Assembly: GCA_938016515.1 (NCBI GenBank)
Contig: CALILP010000183.1
Location: 1-45,980, forward strand
Origin: an uncultured Paracoccaceae bacterium
GTDB lineage: Bacteria; Pseudomonadota; Alphaproteobacteria; Rhodobacterales; Rhodobacteraceae
Direction of reading: 5' to 3'
Length of the DNA stretch: 45,980 bases
Part shown: one piece after another, positions 7,682-15,642 of the stretch
How positions within the stretch are numbered: the stretch's first letter is position 1
How the letters are laid out: the number at the start of each line of letters is the position of its first letter
Position numbers and translations under genes: made by a program
Notes under the pieces: generated by a model
What the model was told of the DNA's origin: nothing
Seen by the model: the letters and a program-made list of their open reading frames with translations, nothing else
The model's database searches: none

Positions 7682-8419
7682 ATGACAACACCTGCCTTTG
7701 ACCTGATTGTGCCCAAAAATCCATCACGGTGGCTGATCACCTGTGATCATGCGACCAATGTTGTTCCTGACTGGATCAATGGGGGTGATCTGGGATTGCC
7801 ACCTGCCCAAATGGCCCGCCACATTGCGTATGACATCGGGGCAGCCGGTGTGACGCGGGGCCTTGCTGCACACCTGAACGCCAGCGCTGTTCTATCCAAC
7901 TTTTCCCGGCTTGTGATTGATCCCAATCGCGGCGAGCATGACCCAACACTTGTGATGCGGATCTCTGACGGGGCGATCATCCCGGCGAACCGCCATATGG
8001 ATGCCGTTGAAAAAGAGCAGCGACTGACACGTCTGTATCGCCCATACCACAACGCGCTGGCTGATCTTGCGGCCCATCGCAGCGACACCGTGATCTGTGC
8101 CGTGCATTCGTTCACCCCGCAAATGCAGGGCCGTGACCCGCGCCCGTGGGACATCGGCATCTTGTATGCGGAGGATGATACCTTGGCGCGTCTGGTGATA
8201 ACTGCCTGCGAGGCACAGGGCTGGTGCGTCGGGGATAACGCGCCCTACATCGGCTACTTTCCGGGCGACGCCATCGACACCCACGCAACCCCGCATGCCC
8301 GGCCCAATGTGTTGATCGAAATCAGGCAAGACCTGATTGCAGATACAACCGGCCAAGCCTTGTGGGCTGACCGTCTTGCCCCAATATTAGAAAAGACGCT
8401 GGCCGAAAGCGGCCTTTGA
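7682..8419 (+). CDS. N-formylglutamate amidohydrolase family protein
   Basis: A 245-residue zinc hydrolase of the N-formylglutamate amidohydrolase (HutG-like) family, which releases formate from N-formyl-amino acids. Family features are WLITCDHATNVVPD near the N-terminus, FSRLVIDPNRGEHDP, and AVHSFTPQMQGRDPRPWDIGILY, which include likely metal ligands. No histidine-utilisation genes are nearby, so a role in His degradation is unproven. Adjacency to pyk and a DUF1244 gene is common in Rhodobacteraceae. The frame is open far upstream antisense to pyk, but the homologous region starts at ATG 7682. Confidence 0.88.
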   Translation: MTTPAFDLIVPKNPSRWLITCDHATNVVPDWINGGDLGLPPAQMARHIAYDIGAAGVTRGLAAHLNASAVLSNFSRLVIDPNRGEHDPTLVMRISDGAIIPANRHMDAVEKEQRLTRLYRPYHNALADLAAHRSDTVICAVHSFTPQMQGRDPRPWDIGILYAEDDTLARLVITACEAQGWCVGDNAPYIGYFPGDAIDTHATPHARPNVLIEIRQDLIADTTGQALWADRLAPILEKTLAESGL

Positions 8420-8430
8420 AGGAGACGCAC

Positions 8431-8724
8431 ATGGACGATCAAATACGTATCGAATTGGAAGCCGCCGCTTTTCGCCGCTTGCAGAAGCACCTGATGGAAG
8501 ACAGGACAGACGCCCAGAACATCGACATGATGAACCTGGCCGGGTTCTGCAGAAACTGTCTAAGCCGTTGGTATCAAGAGGCCGCAAATGAACGCGGCAT
8601 CGAGATGACGAAAGATGAAGGCCGGGAGGTGTTTTACGGGATGCCGTTCTCGGAATGGAAAGCAAAGTACCAAACAGACGCGTCGCCCGACGCAAAGGCC
8701 GCATTTGACGCGTCGCACACGTAG
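8431..8724 (+). CDS. DUF1244 family protein
   Basis: A 97-residue soluble protein with the DUF1244 hallmark FCRNCLSRWYQEAANERGIEM followed by DEGREVFYGMPFSEWKAKYQ. ATG 8431 has GGAG 7 bases upstream; an in-frame TTG at 8416 is less likely. It lies 11 bases behind the formylglutamate hydrolase gene and is probably co-transcribed. The family is conserved in proteobacteria and its biochemical role is not known to me. Two Cys residues lie close together in LAGFCRNCL. Confidence 0.9.
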   Translation: MDDQIRIELEAAAFRRLQKHLMEDRTDAQNIDMMNLAGFCRNCLSRWYQEAANERGIEMTKDEGREVFYGMPFSEWKAKYQTDASPDAKAAFDASHT

Positions 8725-8971
8725 GTACGACCAAAGATAGCGACTTGATAAGACCTGCGAGCTCGCAAACCCTGGCGGGCGGGACAAGGGCTGGTGTTGC
8801 TGCATGAACGGCTGCAACACCAATATCGGGCTGACACATGTTGACGATGTTCTGCTTGCTCGGGGAGACCAATCCGCGACAAGTCTGAACCTATTGGATC
8901 AACTTTGCATCTCGCATCGTCAGGGAAGACCAACCCCCATCAGATGCACCTTCTAACCCTTGTCCGCGCGC
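8725..8971. other. Intergenic region with an inverted repeat and a short direct repeat
   Basis: The 247 bases between convergent genes contain an 8-bp inverted repeat, GGTGTTGC (8793-8800) and GCAACACC (8814-8821), with no T-run after it. They also contain two related blocks, GGGGAGACCAATCC near 8862 and GGGAAGACCAACCC near 8923, about 60 bases apart. No open frame or tRNA was seen. It could be a terminator area or a small RNA; the evidence is thin. Confidence 0.35.
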
Positions 8972-9880
8972 CTAGTAGTCATGCTTTGAATGCACGACAT
9001 ACTGGTGTGTGATCTCTTCCAACTTATGCATCTCTTCTGCCATGTGTTGGAAAAGGTAGGCGAGGTCTTCTTGGCTGGTCGAACCTGCTAAAATGGTATC
9101 AACGGTCGGGCGAACTTCTGTCCAATCGGAAAGAACGTCGGAAAGTCCGGCAGCGATCTCTTCTGTCGGGGCTGGCCGCAAACCGACTTCTGGCATCCCG
9201 TTGATAAGTGCGCTCAAAGACAGCTCATAAATGCCCAGCGCACTTGTCAGCTGCTCACGTACTTCCGGGGTGTCGCGACCGCTCCAGACCTTGCAGACGT
9301 TCTTGGCAATCTTCTGGGTCATCATGGCTTGGCGACCGACAATTTCGAGTGTCAGGACATCGGCCTGCACAATCTCGACTGGGTTGGAATACTGGCCTTC
9401 CAACTCAGCAAGTAACGTATCGGTTTTTTCGAACAGGACCATGTTCAGGTTCTTGATGACTTCGACGGCGGCAGTGTCATCACTTGCGACCAACAGGGCA
9501 TCTACGGCTTGTGCCATGTCCTCCCAAACGGCTTGCACATCGTCCATTTTAACAAGCGTTTTCCGGCGTTCTTCACCACCGATGATACCAAGATTTTCGT
9601 CGCCGTTGCGCAACGCGGCCATGTGCACATCAAAACCTGACCGCGCCTCGTTCAACAGCGAAACGCTGAGGTCGCGGTCAACGTCATTGTAGTAAAAGCA
9701 GGCAGCCGCCGCGACTTGTTGAGAGTAAACGCGCAGCAGATCGCCAGCCTCGATGCGCTCTGCGCTACCGGTGTCTTCAACGAAGGACGCTGGGGTCAAT
9801 GGGCTGTCTTCAGCATGGGCTGTGAAAGGGGCAAGTGCCAAACCGGCAAAGACACACAGGGCGTGTGGGATCAATTTCAT
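8972..9880 (-). CDS. Exported protein with two PilJ-like (type IV pili MCP N-terminal) domains
   Basis: A 302-residue periplasmic protein with a Sec signal peptide ending FTAHA. It contains two helical modules of the kind called the type IV pili methyl-accepting chemotaxis transducer N-terminal domain. Each has the motif around a Gly-Arg/Leu..Ser/Thr-Gln core: IEAGDLLRVYSQQVAAAAC near residue 45 and LEIVGRQAMMTQKIAKNVC near 190. Such modules occur in sensors such as NarX and PilJ, but here no transmembrane or kinase part follows, so it is a free-standing periplasmic module. ATG 9878-9880 has GGAG 6 bases upstream. It is divergent from an XRE-LOV pair. Ligand and partner are unknown. Confidence 0.75.
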   Translation of the reverse strand: MKLIPHALCVFAGLALAPFTAHAEDSPLTPASFVEDTGSAERIEAGDLLRVYSQQVAAAACFYYNDVDRDLSVSLLNEARSGFDVHMAALRNGDENLGIIGGEERRKTLVKMDDVQAVWEDMAQAVDALLVASDDTAAVEVIKNLNMVLFEKTDTLLAELEGQYSNPVEIVQADVLTLEIVGRQAMMTQKIAKNVCKVWSGRDTPEVREQLTSALGIYELSLSALINGMPEVGLRPAPTEEIAAGLSDVLSDWTEVRPTVDTILAGSTSQEDLAYLFQHMAEEMHKLEEITHQYVVHSKHDY

Positions 9881-9934
9881 CGTTAACTCCAAAACTCGTA
9901 AACAAAATCTCTTTTTTTGAGAATTTCACTCACA

Positions 9935-10008
9935 TTTGTGTCACAAAAATGGAGAAATCACGGAAATTTCTTATTATGAGTGCATTTTCCTCTCATATTA
10001 TAAGAAAT
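9935..10008. promoter_or_regulatory. Divergent control region with two inverted repeats
   Basis: Between the PilJ-like gene and the XRE gene lie TTTGTG-T-CACAAA (9935-9947) and a longer imperfect inverted repeat. Its arms are ATTTCTTATTATGAG (9966-9980) and CTCATATTATAAGAAAT (9992-10008), differing by a 2-base indel. Their position between divergent genes, one encoding a DNA-binding protein, suggests operators. No experimental or database support. Confidence 0.4.
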
Positions 10009-10111
10009 GGTGTGTATGCACTTACACGTCAGTTCTGCATTCAAGCACTTATCACGCTTGCCCAGAGCATCGGTTGTCGGGCAAAAAACAAGAATTGCAG
10101 GGTGTGAGCTT

Positions 10112-10504
10112 ATGAACAAAATTACTGCGCCATTGGAAAATGACCCGCTAGAGACCGATGCAGTCTATGGACATGTTGGGCGGCAACTGCGGGCGCACCG
10201 TGTTGGGCGTGGGATGACCCAAGCCCAAGTCGCCCGCCTGATAGAAATCAGCCCCCAGCAATACCAAAAGTATGAAGACTCGCAGAGCAAATGCAGCCTG
10301 ACCAGCCTGACCATTCTGGCAGAACACTATGGCGTGTCGCTGACAGATTTCTTGCCCGAAGAGACCGTTCACAAACCAACCTTCAGCGAGGCAGATCTTT
10401 TGGCACGTCTGGTTGCTGCATTTTCGCAACTTGATGATGCGACTGAAAAGCTGCGTATCGTTCAACTGATTGAAGCAATGCACGACGCACGGAGGGCGAA
10501 ATGA
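10112..10504 (+). CDS. XRE-family helix-turn-helix regulator
   Basis: A 130-residue protein with an N-terminal lambda-repressor-like HTH (VGRQLRAHRVGRGMTQAQVARLIEISPQQYQKYEDSQSKCSLTSLTILAEHYGV, about residues 19-75). A short C-terminal helical segment (AEKLRIVQ-type amphipathic sequence) follows and may dimerise. The YEDSQSKCS form is typical of a regulator group common in Rhodobacteraceae. Its stop codon overlaps the start of the LOV gene (ATGA, 10501-10504), so the two are translationally coupled. ATG 10112 was picked as the first start near the domain; its Shine-Dalgarno is weak. Target genes are unknown, the divergent PilJ-like gene being an obvious candidate. Confidence 0.88.
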   Translation: MNKITAPLENDPLETDAVYGHVGRQLRAHRVGRGMTQAQVARLIEISPQQYQKYEDSQSKCSLTSLTILAEHYGVSLTDFLPEETVHKPTFSEADLLARLVAAFSQLDDATEKLRIVQLIEAMHDARRAK

Positions 10505-10890
10505 ACAAGGCCTCGCCGGTTGATGGCTTTCTTGAACAGGTCGTTGACAAGGGCGACGTCGATGAGGCCAAGCGCCTGTCGTCCGTCGTCTGTTCTGCTG
10601 CAAAGGGCACGCCTGTGATCTACGTCTCGGATGCGTTTGAAGCGCATACCGGATACGCCCCACATGAAGCGATCGGTCGGAACCTATCTTTTCTTCAGGG
10701 CCCGAAAACAGAACCCGACGCCGTCGCCAAGTTCCGCAAATTGATCTTGGAAGAAACGGCTGGGGTCGTCAGGATCACGAATTACCGCACTGATGGGTCG
10801 CTGTTTGTCCACGAATGCGATTTTCGACCGGTCCGAAATGTGCACGACGAAGTCACGCACTTTATCGCGATCCAGCGGTTGATCGACTAA
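10501..10890 (+). CDS. Short LOV/PAS protein lacking the photoactive cysteine
   Basis: A 129-residue single PAS domain of LOV type. It shows PVIYVSDAFEAHTGYAPHEAIGRN, FLQGPKTEPDAV, ITNYRTDGSLF and the C-terminal FIAIQ. The canonical flavin-adduct motif GRNCRFLQ reads GRNLSFLQ here, so the cysteine is Leu62 and the next Arg is Ser63. The flavin-contacting residues Asn61, Gln66, Asn94 and Gln125 are kept, while the second canonical Asn is His104. It could still bind flavin and respond by redox or radical chemistry, but not by a cysteinyl adduct. Stand-alone and coupled to the XRE gene, it may modulate that regulator; this is inference. Confidence 0.82.
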   Translation: MNKASPVDGFLEQVVDKGDVDEAKRLSSVVCSAAKGTPVIYVSDAFEAHTGYAPHEAIGRNLSFLQGPKTEPDAVAKFRKLILEETAGVVRITNYRTDGSLFVHECDFRPVRNVHDEVTHFIAIQRLID

Positions 10891-10937
10891 CGTCCAGCTT
10901 CAGCCACGCACCGTGTTGCAGGTACGCGGCTGTGCGA

Positions 10938-11492
10938 TCAGCTATCGTCGCTTTGGTTTGGTGCAGAAGCGGCGTCTTGCGCCTTAGAGAATTCAGTCTC
11001 TCCGCCCTCTGCCAGTATTTTGGCCTGTGGAACCCAGTCGTCCCGGGTCACGCGGCCTTTGAAGCCTTGCAGGTTTTCGTCAACCCACGCGACTTCTTCA
11101 TCAGACCAATTGGCGATCTGGTCGTAATGCCAAAAGCCCAACATATTACACATCTGTTCCAATCGCGGACCGACGCCCTTGATCCGCTTCAGATCGTCAG
11201 ATTTCCCACCGTTCGGCGCATCAAGCTGGCGTGGTTTCTTACCTGCAGGCGCAGACGCAACCGCAGTATCGGCACTGGCCGAAACAGCCCCTGCCGCCTG
11301 TGCTTCCAAAGCCACGAGGCGTGACTGCAACTTGGCGTTCTCAGACCGCAACCGATCCGCGTCACCGCCACCCGCAGCCGCTGCGGCCTCTCGGTTTCCG
11401 AAAATCAACCAACCGGCGATCAGGCCAAGCAGAGCCGCGAGCGCCAGAAGCACCCAAATCTCGGTCAGCAAAAATCCCCATTCCTCAAACAT
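10938..11492 (-). CDS. Membrane-anchored protein with C-terminal helix-hairpin-helix domain
   Basis: A 184-residue protein with one N-terminal transmembrane helix (about residues 8-31). A short coiled-coil stretch (DADRLRSENAKLQSRLVALEAQ) and an Ala/Pro linker follow. The C-terminal domain, DDLKRIKGVGPRLEQMCNMLGFWHYDQIANW, is a helix-hairpin-helix fold seen in many Rhodobacteraceae membrane and NADH-dehydrogenase-linked proteins. In other proteins HhH modules contact DNA or partner proteins; the role of this anchored form is unknown. It is convergent with the LOV gene and lies 43 bases downstream of the OmpA-type gene on the same strand. Confidence 0.75.
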   Translation of the reverse strand: MFEEWGFLLTEIWVLLALAALLGLIAGWLIFGNREAAAAAGGGDADRLRSENAKLQSRLVALEAQAAGAVSASADTAVASAPAGKKPRQLDAPNGGKSDDLKRIKGVGPRLEQMCNMLGFWHYDQIANWSDEEVAWVDENLQGFKGRVTRDDWVPQAKILAEGGETEFSKAQDAASAPNQSDDS

Positions 11493-11535
11493 GTGCTTTC
11501 TCCGTCATCTGACTGGTGCGCACCGCACCGTGGTC

Positions 11536-13647
11536 TTATTCAAAATTCCAATTGAAGGCGGTGCGCCGGTTCGCGCTGCGCCCCTCTTCGGTCTCATTAT
11601 CTGCAATCGGCTGCGTGTCGCCATACCCGATGGCCGTCACCACAGAACGGGCCAAACCGCGATCAAGGATCGCATCACGCACTGTATCTGCCCGCGCCTG
11701 ACTCAGCGCCAGATTTGCGTCGGGATCGCCTACGTTGTCGGTGTGGCCCGAGACTTGCAAGAACACCCCGCCTTCCAACGCGCATTTGCGCGCCAGCGCC
11801 GACAGAGCGTTGATCGCCCGGATCGATTGCACGTCCAGCTCGGCTGATCCGGTCACAAACTGCACCTTGTCGCGCGCAAGCACGATATCGGATTGTTCCG
11901 CGCATGCCTGCGGGGTCGGGAAGAAATCAAAGGTCGGCAGCCAGTAGCCCGATGTAAAGACTTCCTGGGCGCCGGTGAACAAATTTGTCCGGGTTGCGCC
12001 CTGCGCTGGCAATTCCGAAGGTGCCGCGACCGACACAGTAACTGCGTCACCCAAAGCCGCTTGCATGGCCGCGCCAAGCCGATCCGGGTCCGCGCCCGCT
12101 ACTGCTGCCGCCTCAACGGACACAGCATCTTTTGATGCTGCATAATCCATCGTCGCGAGCTCCGGCAGGAAGGTCCGCAATGCAGCAAGCGGGCCGATAA
12201 GATCAGCATCGCTGGTGATCGTGGATTGGTTTACCGCATCCTCTGACACGGCAATGCCCAGCGCGTCCGATACGTCGGCAGCGGCAAGACCAGATGGCAG
12301 CTTACCAGAAACCGTCGCCCCGGTCTGTGCGTCATAGGACAGTGAAAGGGACACGGGCGCACCGTCATCCAGCAACGTGATATCAGTCGTGGCATCGAAC
12401 CCGGCCAATGCAGCCAAGGCCGCGTCCCGCTCTGACGGCGAACGTGCGTCGCCGGTTAATGTGATCGCATCGGTGGTAACTTCGAGCGTTCCCGCGACCA
12501 ATGCATCCAACCCAGTAAGGCCTGCAACTGCGATCCCCGGCCAAGTGCCAGTGTCATCAGTGATAAATGCTGTGTCGAGGGCATCTGCAGCGACATCGCC
12601 CAAGGCATCGGTATCGAAGTCCGCAGGAACTTTGCCGCTGGCAGTCGTCTCTGATGCGGACTTGGTCACTGCCAGGCTGAAAGGAGCGCCATCATCGGCC
12701 AGCATCACATCGGATGATGCAGTGTACCCGTCTGGCAAGGTCGCCAGTGCGTCTTGGGCCGCTGCGATCTCATCTGGCGTCCCGGTGCCGCGCAGGGTCA
12801 CAGACGTACCTTCCAGCAACAGATCACCACTTTGCAGGGATCCCAGCGCGGTCAAAGCGGATTTGGCAACGTCAGGCCAAACACCATCCGATGACGCAAT
12901 GACAGACTCTTGCAGATCAAGCGATGTGGCTGCGCCAGCAATCCCAACGTCAGCAATGCTCAGGTCAGCAGGGATCTTACCGGTCCCACTGAGTGTCTCG
13001 CCGTCGTAATTCAGTGTCATGCGCAGGGGCGTACCGTCGTCTTCGACGTCGATCTCGCTGGTGGCGGTATAGCCATCGGGCAAGGCTGCGATCAGGTCAT
13101 TGAATTGGGACAGCTCTTCAGGGGTTGCAGCCACACCTTTGACCACAATCGCAGCGTCTGCCATCACAACGTTGGCAGATTTGAGCGGTACGACCGAAGC
13201 CAATGCTGCGGCAGCAGCGTCGGCCCATGCGCCATCAGGCTCGCCGTTTGCAATGTCCAGACCGTCGAAGCCCAATGTGTTCGCGATATCAGCGGAAGGC
13301 GCATTGCCGGATGCCGCGACCCCATTGTCATCTTTGACGATACTAAAAAAGTACGGGCTGGCGACCGGCAAAAGGGCAAGTGCGTCAGCGTTAACAACCC
13401 GGCGACCAGTAATGCCGTCAAAAGCAGCCAGCAAGGTATCTTGCTCGGCTTGATCCTCAACAACGCCTGCAACGATGATGTCCCGGCCAGAAACGGTGGC
13501 CGTAACAGCATGCTGCGCGTCATTGGCAACGTCGGTTGCAGCATCAGACAAGGCAGCTTCCATTGTGACGGCAGGGCCTTGCGATGCATACCACCCCAAG
13601 CCACCAACACCGGCTACCAAAACAATCCCACCTAAAAGACCGCGCAT
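11536..13647 (-). CDS. Large OmpA-family protein with repeated BON-like modules
   Basis: A 703-residue envelope protein. An N-terminal hydrophobic segment (GLLGGIVLVAGVGGLGWYAS) acts as anchor or uncleaved signal. About five degenerate repeats of roughly 110-130 residues follow. They share forms such as ALPDGYTATSEIDVEDDGTPLRMTL and TLPDGYTASSDVMLADDGAPF and resemble BON modules. The C-terminus is a peptidoglycan-binding OmpA domain (FVTGSAELDVQS, VSGHTDNVGDPDANLALSQARADTVRDAI, IGYGDTQPIADNETEEGRSANRRTAF). It probably ties the envelope to peptidoglycan. ATG 13645-13647 was chosen because the hydrophobic segment follows at once. The upstream D-amino-acid operon ends 76 bases away. Confidence 0.85.
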   Translation of the reverse strand: MRGLLGGIVLVAGVGGLGWYASQGPAVTMEAALSDAATDVANDAQHAVTATVSGRDIIVAGVVEDQAEQDTLLAAFDGITGRRVVNADALALLPVASPYFFSIVKDDNGVAASGNAPSADIANTLGFDGLDIANGEPDGAWADAAAAALASVVPLKSANVVMADAAIVVKGVAATPEELSQFNDLIAALPDGYTATSEIDVEDDGTPLRMTLNYDGETLSGTGKIPADLSIADVGIAGAATSLDLQESVIASSDGVWPDVAKSALTALGSLQSGDLLLEGTSVTLRGTGTPDEIAAAQDALATLPDGYTASSDVMLADDGAPFSLAVTKSASETTASGKVPADFDTDALGDVAADALDTAFITDDTGTWPGIAVAGLTGLDALVAGTLEVTTDAITLTGDARSPSERDAALAALAGFDATTDITLLDDGAPVSLSLSYDAQTGATVSGKLPSGLAAADVSDALGIAVSEDAVNQSTITSDADLIGPLAALRTFLPELATMDYAASKDAVSVEAAAVAGADPDRLGAAMQAALGDAVTVSVAAPSELPAQGATRTNLFTGAQEVFTSGYWLPTFDFFPTPQACAEQSDIVLARDKVQFVTGSAELDVQSIRAINALSALARKCALEGGVFLQVSGHTDNVGDPDANLALSQARADTVRDAILDRGLARSVVTAIGYGDTQPIADNETEEGRSANRRTAFNWNFE

Positions 13648-13723
13648 TGCTCTGCTTCCCTCGTCGCAAATCAAACCTGTGGATAACTGCGCTAAACCAC
13701 CGTTTAAGAGCAAGCGAAAAGGG

Positions 13724-14584
13724 TCAGACTGCGGCTTTCAGGCTCTCGTCGAGGTATATTTCACGCAAACGTGCGGAAATTGGCCCAGGTTTGCCCGTTC
13801 CGATGGCGTGATCATCGACCTCTACAACCGGCATCACAAAAGTCGAGGCCGACGTGATAAAGGCCTCGTCCGCGTCTTTGGCCTCATCAATGGTGAAACT
13901 GCGCTCTTCCACGGTCATCTGGGCTTCACGGGCAAACCGCAGGACAGCGGCGCGGGTGATCCCGTGCAGAATTTCGGTGCCCAAATGCCGGGTGATAATG
14001 GTGTTGCCTTTGACGATATAGGCGTTGTTGGAAGACCCTTCGGTGACTTTGCCGTCTTCCACCATCCATGCGTCATCCTTGCCAGCCGCCTTGGCGGCCA
14101 TCTTGGCCATCGACGGGTACAGCAGCTGAACAGTCTTGATGTCGCGCCGTGCCCAGCGCTGATCTTCGATGGAAATGACCTTAATGCCCTTTTGTGCAGC
14201 CGGGCTATTGGCAAGACCCGGTTTGTTCTGGGTGAACAACACGACAGTCGGCCTGGTCGTCTCTGGGTCAGGAAAAACGAAGTCGCGGTCATCAGGGGCA
14301 CCACGGGTGATCTGCAGATAAATCATGCCTTCGTCGATGTCGTTCAAACGGACAAGCGCGCGGTGGACCTCCAGCAGATTGTCAAAGTCATCAGGTTTTT
14401 GCATGTCTAACTCGGCCAATGACCGCTCCAGCCGCTTGGCATGGCCTGCAAAATCAATCAACTTGCCGCCCAAGACAGAGGTCACCTCATAGACCCCGTC
14501 AGCCATCAGAAACCCACGATCAAAGATCGATACCTGTGCCTCGTTTTCCGGTACAAATTCGCCGTTCAGATACACTGTCCGCAT
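13724..14584 (-). CDS. dat: D-amino-acid transaminase (class IV, PLP)
   Basis: A 286-residue fold-type IV aminotransferase of the D-alanine aminotransferase type. It begins RTVYLNGEFVPENEAQVSIFDRGFLMADGVYEV, has the PLP-lysine region VQLLYPSMAKMAAK, and ends with EGSSNNAYIVKGNTIITRHLGTEILHGITRAAVL. The family interconverts D-Ala plus 2-oxoglutarate with pyruvate plus D-Glu. The start lies 1 base after the dgcA stop (TAACATG), so it belongs to the dgcN-dgcA operon. There it could feed D-Glu made from other D-amino acids into the pathway. A branched-chain or aminodeoxychorismate activity cannot be fully excluded from sequence alone. Confidence 0.88.
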   Translation of the reverse strand: MRTVYLNGEFVPENEAQVSIFDRGFLMADGVYEVTSVLGGKLIDFAGHAKRLERSLAELDMQKPDDFDNLLEVHRALVRLNDIDEGMIYLQITRGAPDDRDFVFPDPETTRPTVVLFTQNKPGLANSPAAQKGIKVISIEDQRWARRDIKTVQLLYPSMAKMAAKAAGKDDAWMVEDGKVTEGSSNNAYIVKGNTIITRHLGTEILHGITRAAVLRFAREAQMTVEERSFTIDEAKDADEAFITSASTFVMPVVEVDDHAIGTGKPGPISARLREIYLDESLKAAV

Positions 14585-14585
14585 G

Positions 14586-15560
14586 TTATCCCCACAGTCC
14601 GGCAGATGGCGCGTGCACACCGGCCTCATCAAAAGTCAAAGGTTCACCCCGGTCTTCGGCTAACAGAAGCGGGCCGTCAAGGTCGGTAAAGGCCACACCC
14701 TGTGCCAAGATCACGGCCGGGGCCATCGCCAAAGACGACCCAACCATGCAGCCGACCATGACCGCATAGCCCTGCTGGATTGCCTCTTGCTTGAGTGCAA
14801 GCGCCTCGGTCAGCCCCCCGGTCTTGTCCAGCTTGACGTTAACCATATCATATTTGCCTTTCAGAGCAGGCAAAGACGCGCGATCATGACAGGCCTCGTC
14901 TGCACAGACAGGCAACGGGCGGGCAATTTCACCCAGCATATCATCGTCACCCGCAGGCAAGGGCTGCTCGACCATCTGGACGCCCAAACGCAGCAGGTGT
15001 GGGGCCAGATCGCTGTAGACCTCTGCAGTCCACCCCTCATTGGCGTCCACGATGATCCGGGATGTTGGTGCACCTCGCCGGACAGCCTCCAACCGGGCCA
15101 TGTCATCCGGCGTGCCCAGCTTGATCTTCAATAGCGGGCGATGGGCGTTCTGGGCGGCCTGCGCCTGCATCTTGTCGGGGGTATCCAGTGATAACGTGTA
15201 GGCGGTGATCTCGGGCTGGGGTGCGGGTAGGCCAATCAAGTCCCATACGCGCTTGCCGGCCTGTTTGGCAGCAAGATCCCACAAGGCACAATCGACAGCA
15301 TTGCGGGCGGCACCAGCTGGCAACAGATCCTGCAAGGCATCGCGGGTCAGATCAGCAGGCAACCCCATGATCTGATCGGTGACACTCTCCAAACTCTCGC
15401 CGTAGCGGGCATAAGGCACACATTCGCCAAACCCGGACACGGCACCTTGGGTCAAACGGACCGTCAGGACCTCGGCTTGGGTGCGCGAGCCGCGACTGAT
15501 CGTGAACACCTGCGCCAGTTGAAACACATCGCGCGTGACCTGAATGGCAATATCGCCCAT
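14586..15560 (-). CDS. dgcA: N-acetyl-D-glutamate racemase (enolase superfamily)
   Basis: A 324-residue enolase-superfamily protein of the dipeptide-epimerase subgroup. It has the KxK base pair (LLKIKLG), metal ligands in IIVDANEGW, MVEQPLP and VCADEA, and the second catalytic Lys in MVNVKLDKTGG. On its own it could be called an L-Ala-D/L-Glu epimerase. Placement directly after a DUF1611 gene matches the described marine D-glutamate route, in which DgcN acetylates D-Glu and DgcA racemises N-acetyl-D-Glu to N-acetyl-L-Glu. ATG 15558-15560 was chosen. An upstream in-frame extension runs through an intergenic repeat and is rejected. Confidence 0.88.
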   Translation of the reverse strand: MGDIAIQVTRDVFQLAQVFTISRGSRTQAEVLTVRLTQGAVSGFGECVPYARYGESLESVTDQIMGLPADLTRDALQDLLPAGAARNAVDCALWDLAAKQAGKRVWDLIGLPAPQPEITAYTLSLDTPDKMQAQAAQNAHRPLLKIKLGTPDDMARLEAVRRGAPTSRIIVDANEGWTAEVYSDLAPHLLRLGVQMVEQPLPAGDDDMLGEIARPLPVCADEACHDRASLPALKGKYDMVNVKLDKTGGLTEALALKQEAIQQGYAVMVGCMVGSSLAMAPAVILAQGVAFTDLDGPLLLAEDRGEPLTFDEAGVHAPSAGLWG

Positions 15561-15562
15561 AT

Positions 15563-15632
15563 TTCTTTGTTTCTTTCTATATCCCGGGGGGAGCGAAGCG
15601 GGGGGCTGGCCCCCCAAATTTTCTAGAAAATT
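15563..15632. repeat. Intergenic repeat unit with two hairpins inside the dgc operon
   Basis: A 23-base T/C-rich block (15563-15585, ending CTATATCCC) recurs exactly at 45875-45897. Beside it are GGGGGG-CTGG-CCCCCC (15600-15615) and the perfect 16-bp palindrome AATTTTCTAGAAAATT (15617-15632). GC hairpin units joined to a GGGATAT-type tail are scattered between genes in many Rhodobacteraceae, by my recollection. Lying between dgcN and dgcA, it may act as an attenuator or mRNA-processing site. Confidence 0.65.
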
Positions 15633-15642
15633 CCCTAACCCC

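Noticed and set aside
8725-8971. Possible tRNA or small RNA gene
   Set aside because: The inverted repeat does not fit a cloverleaf and no promoter or U-run terminator is evident.
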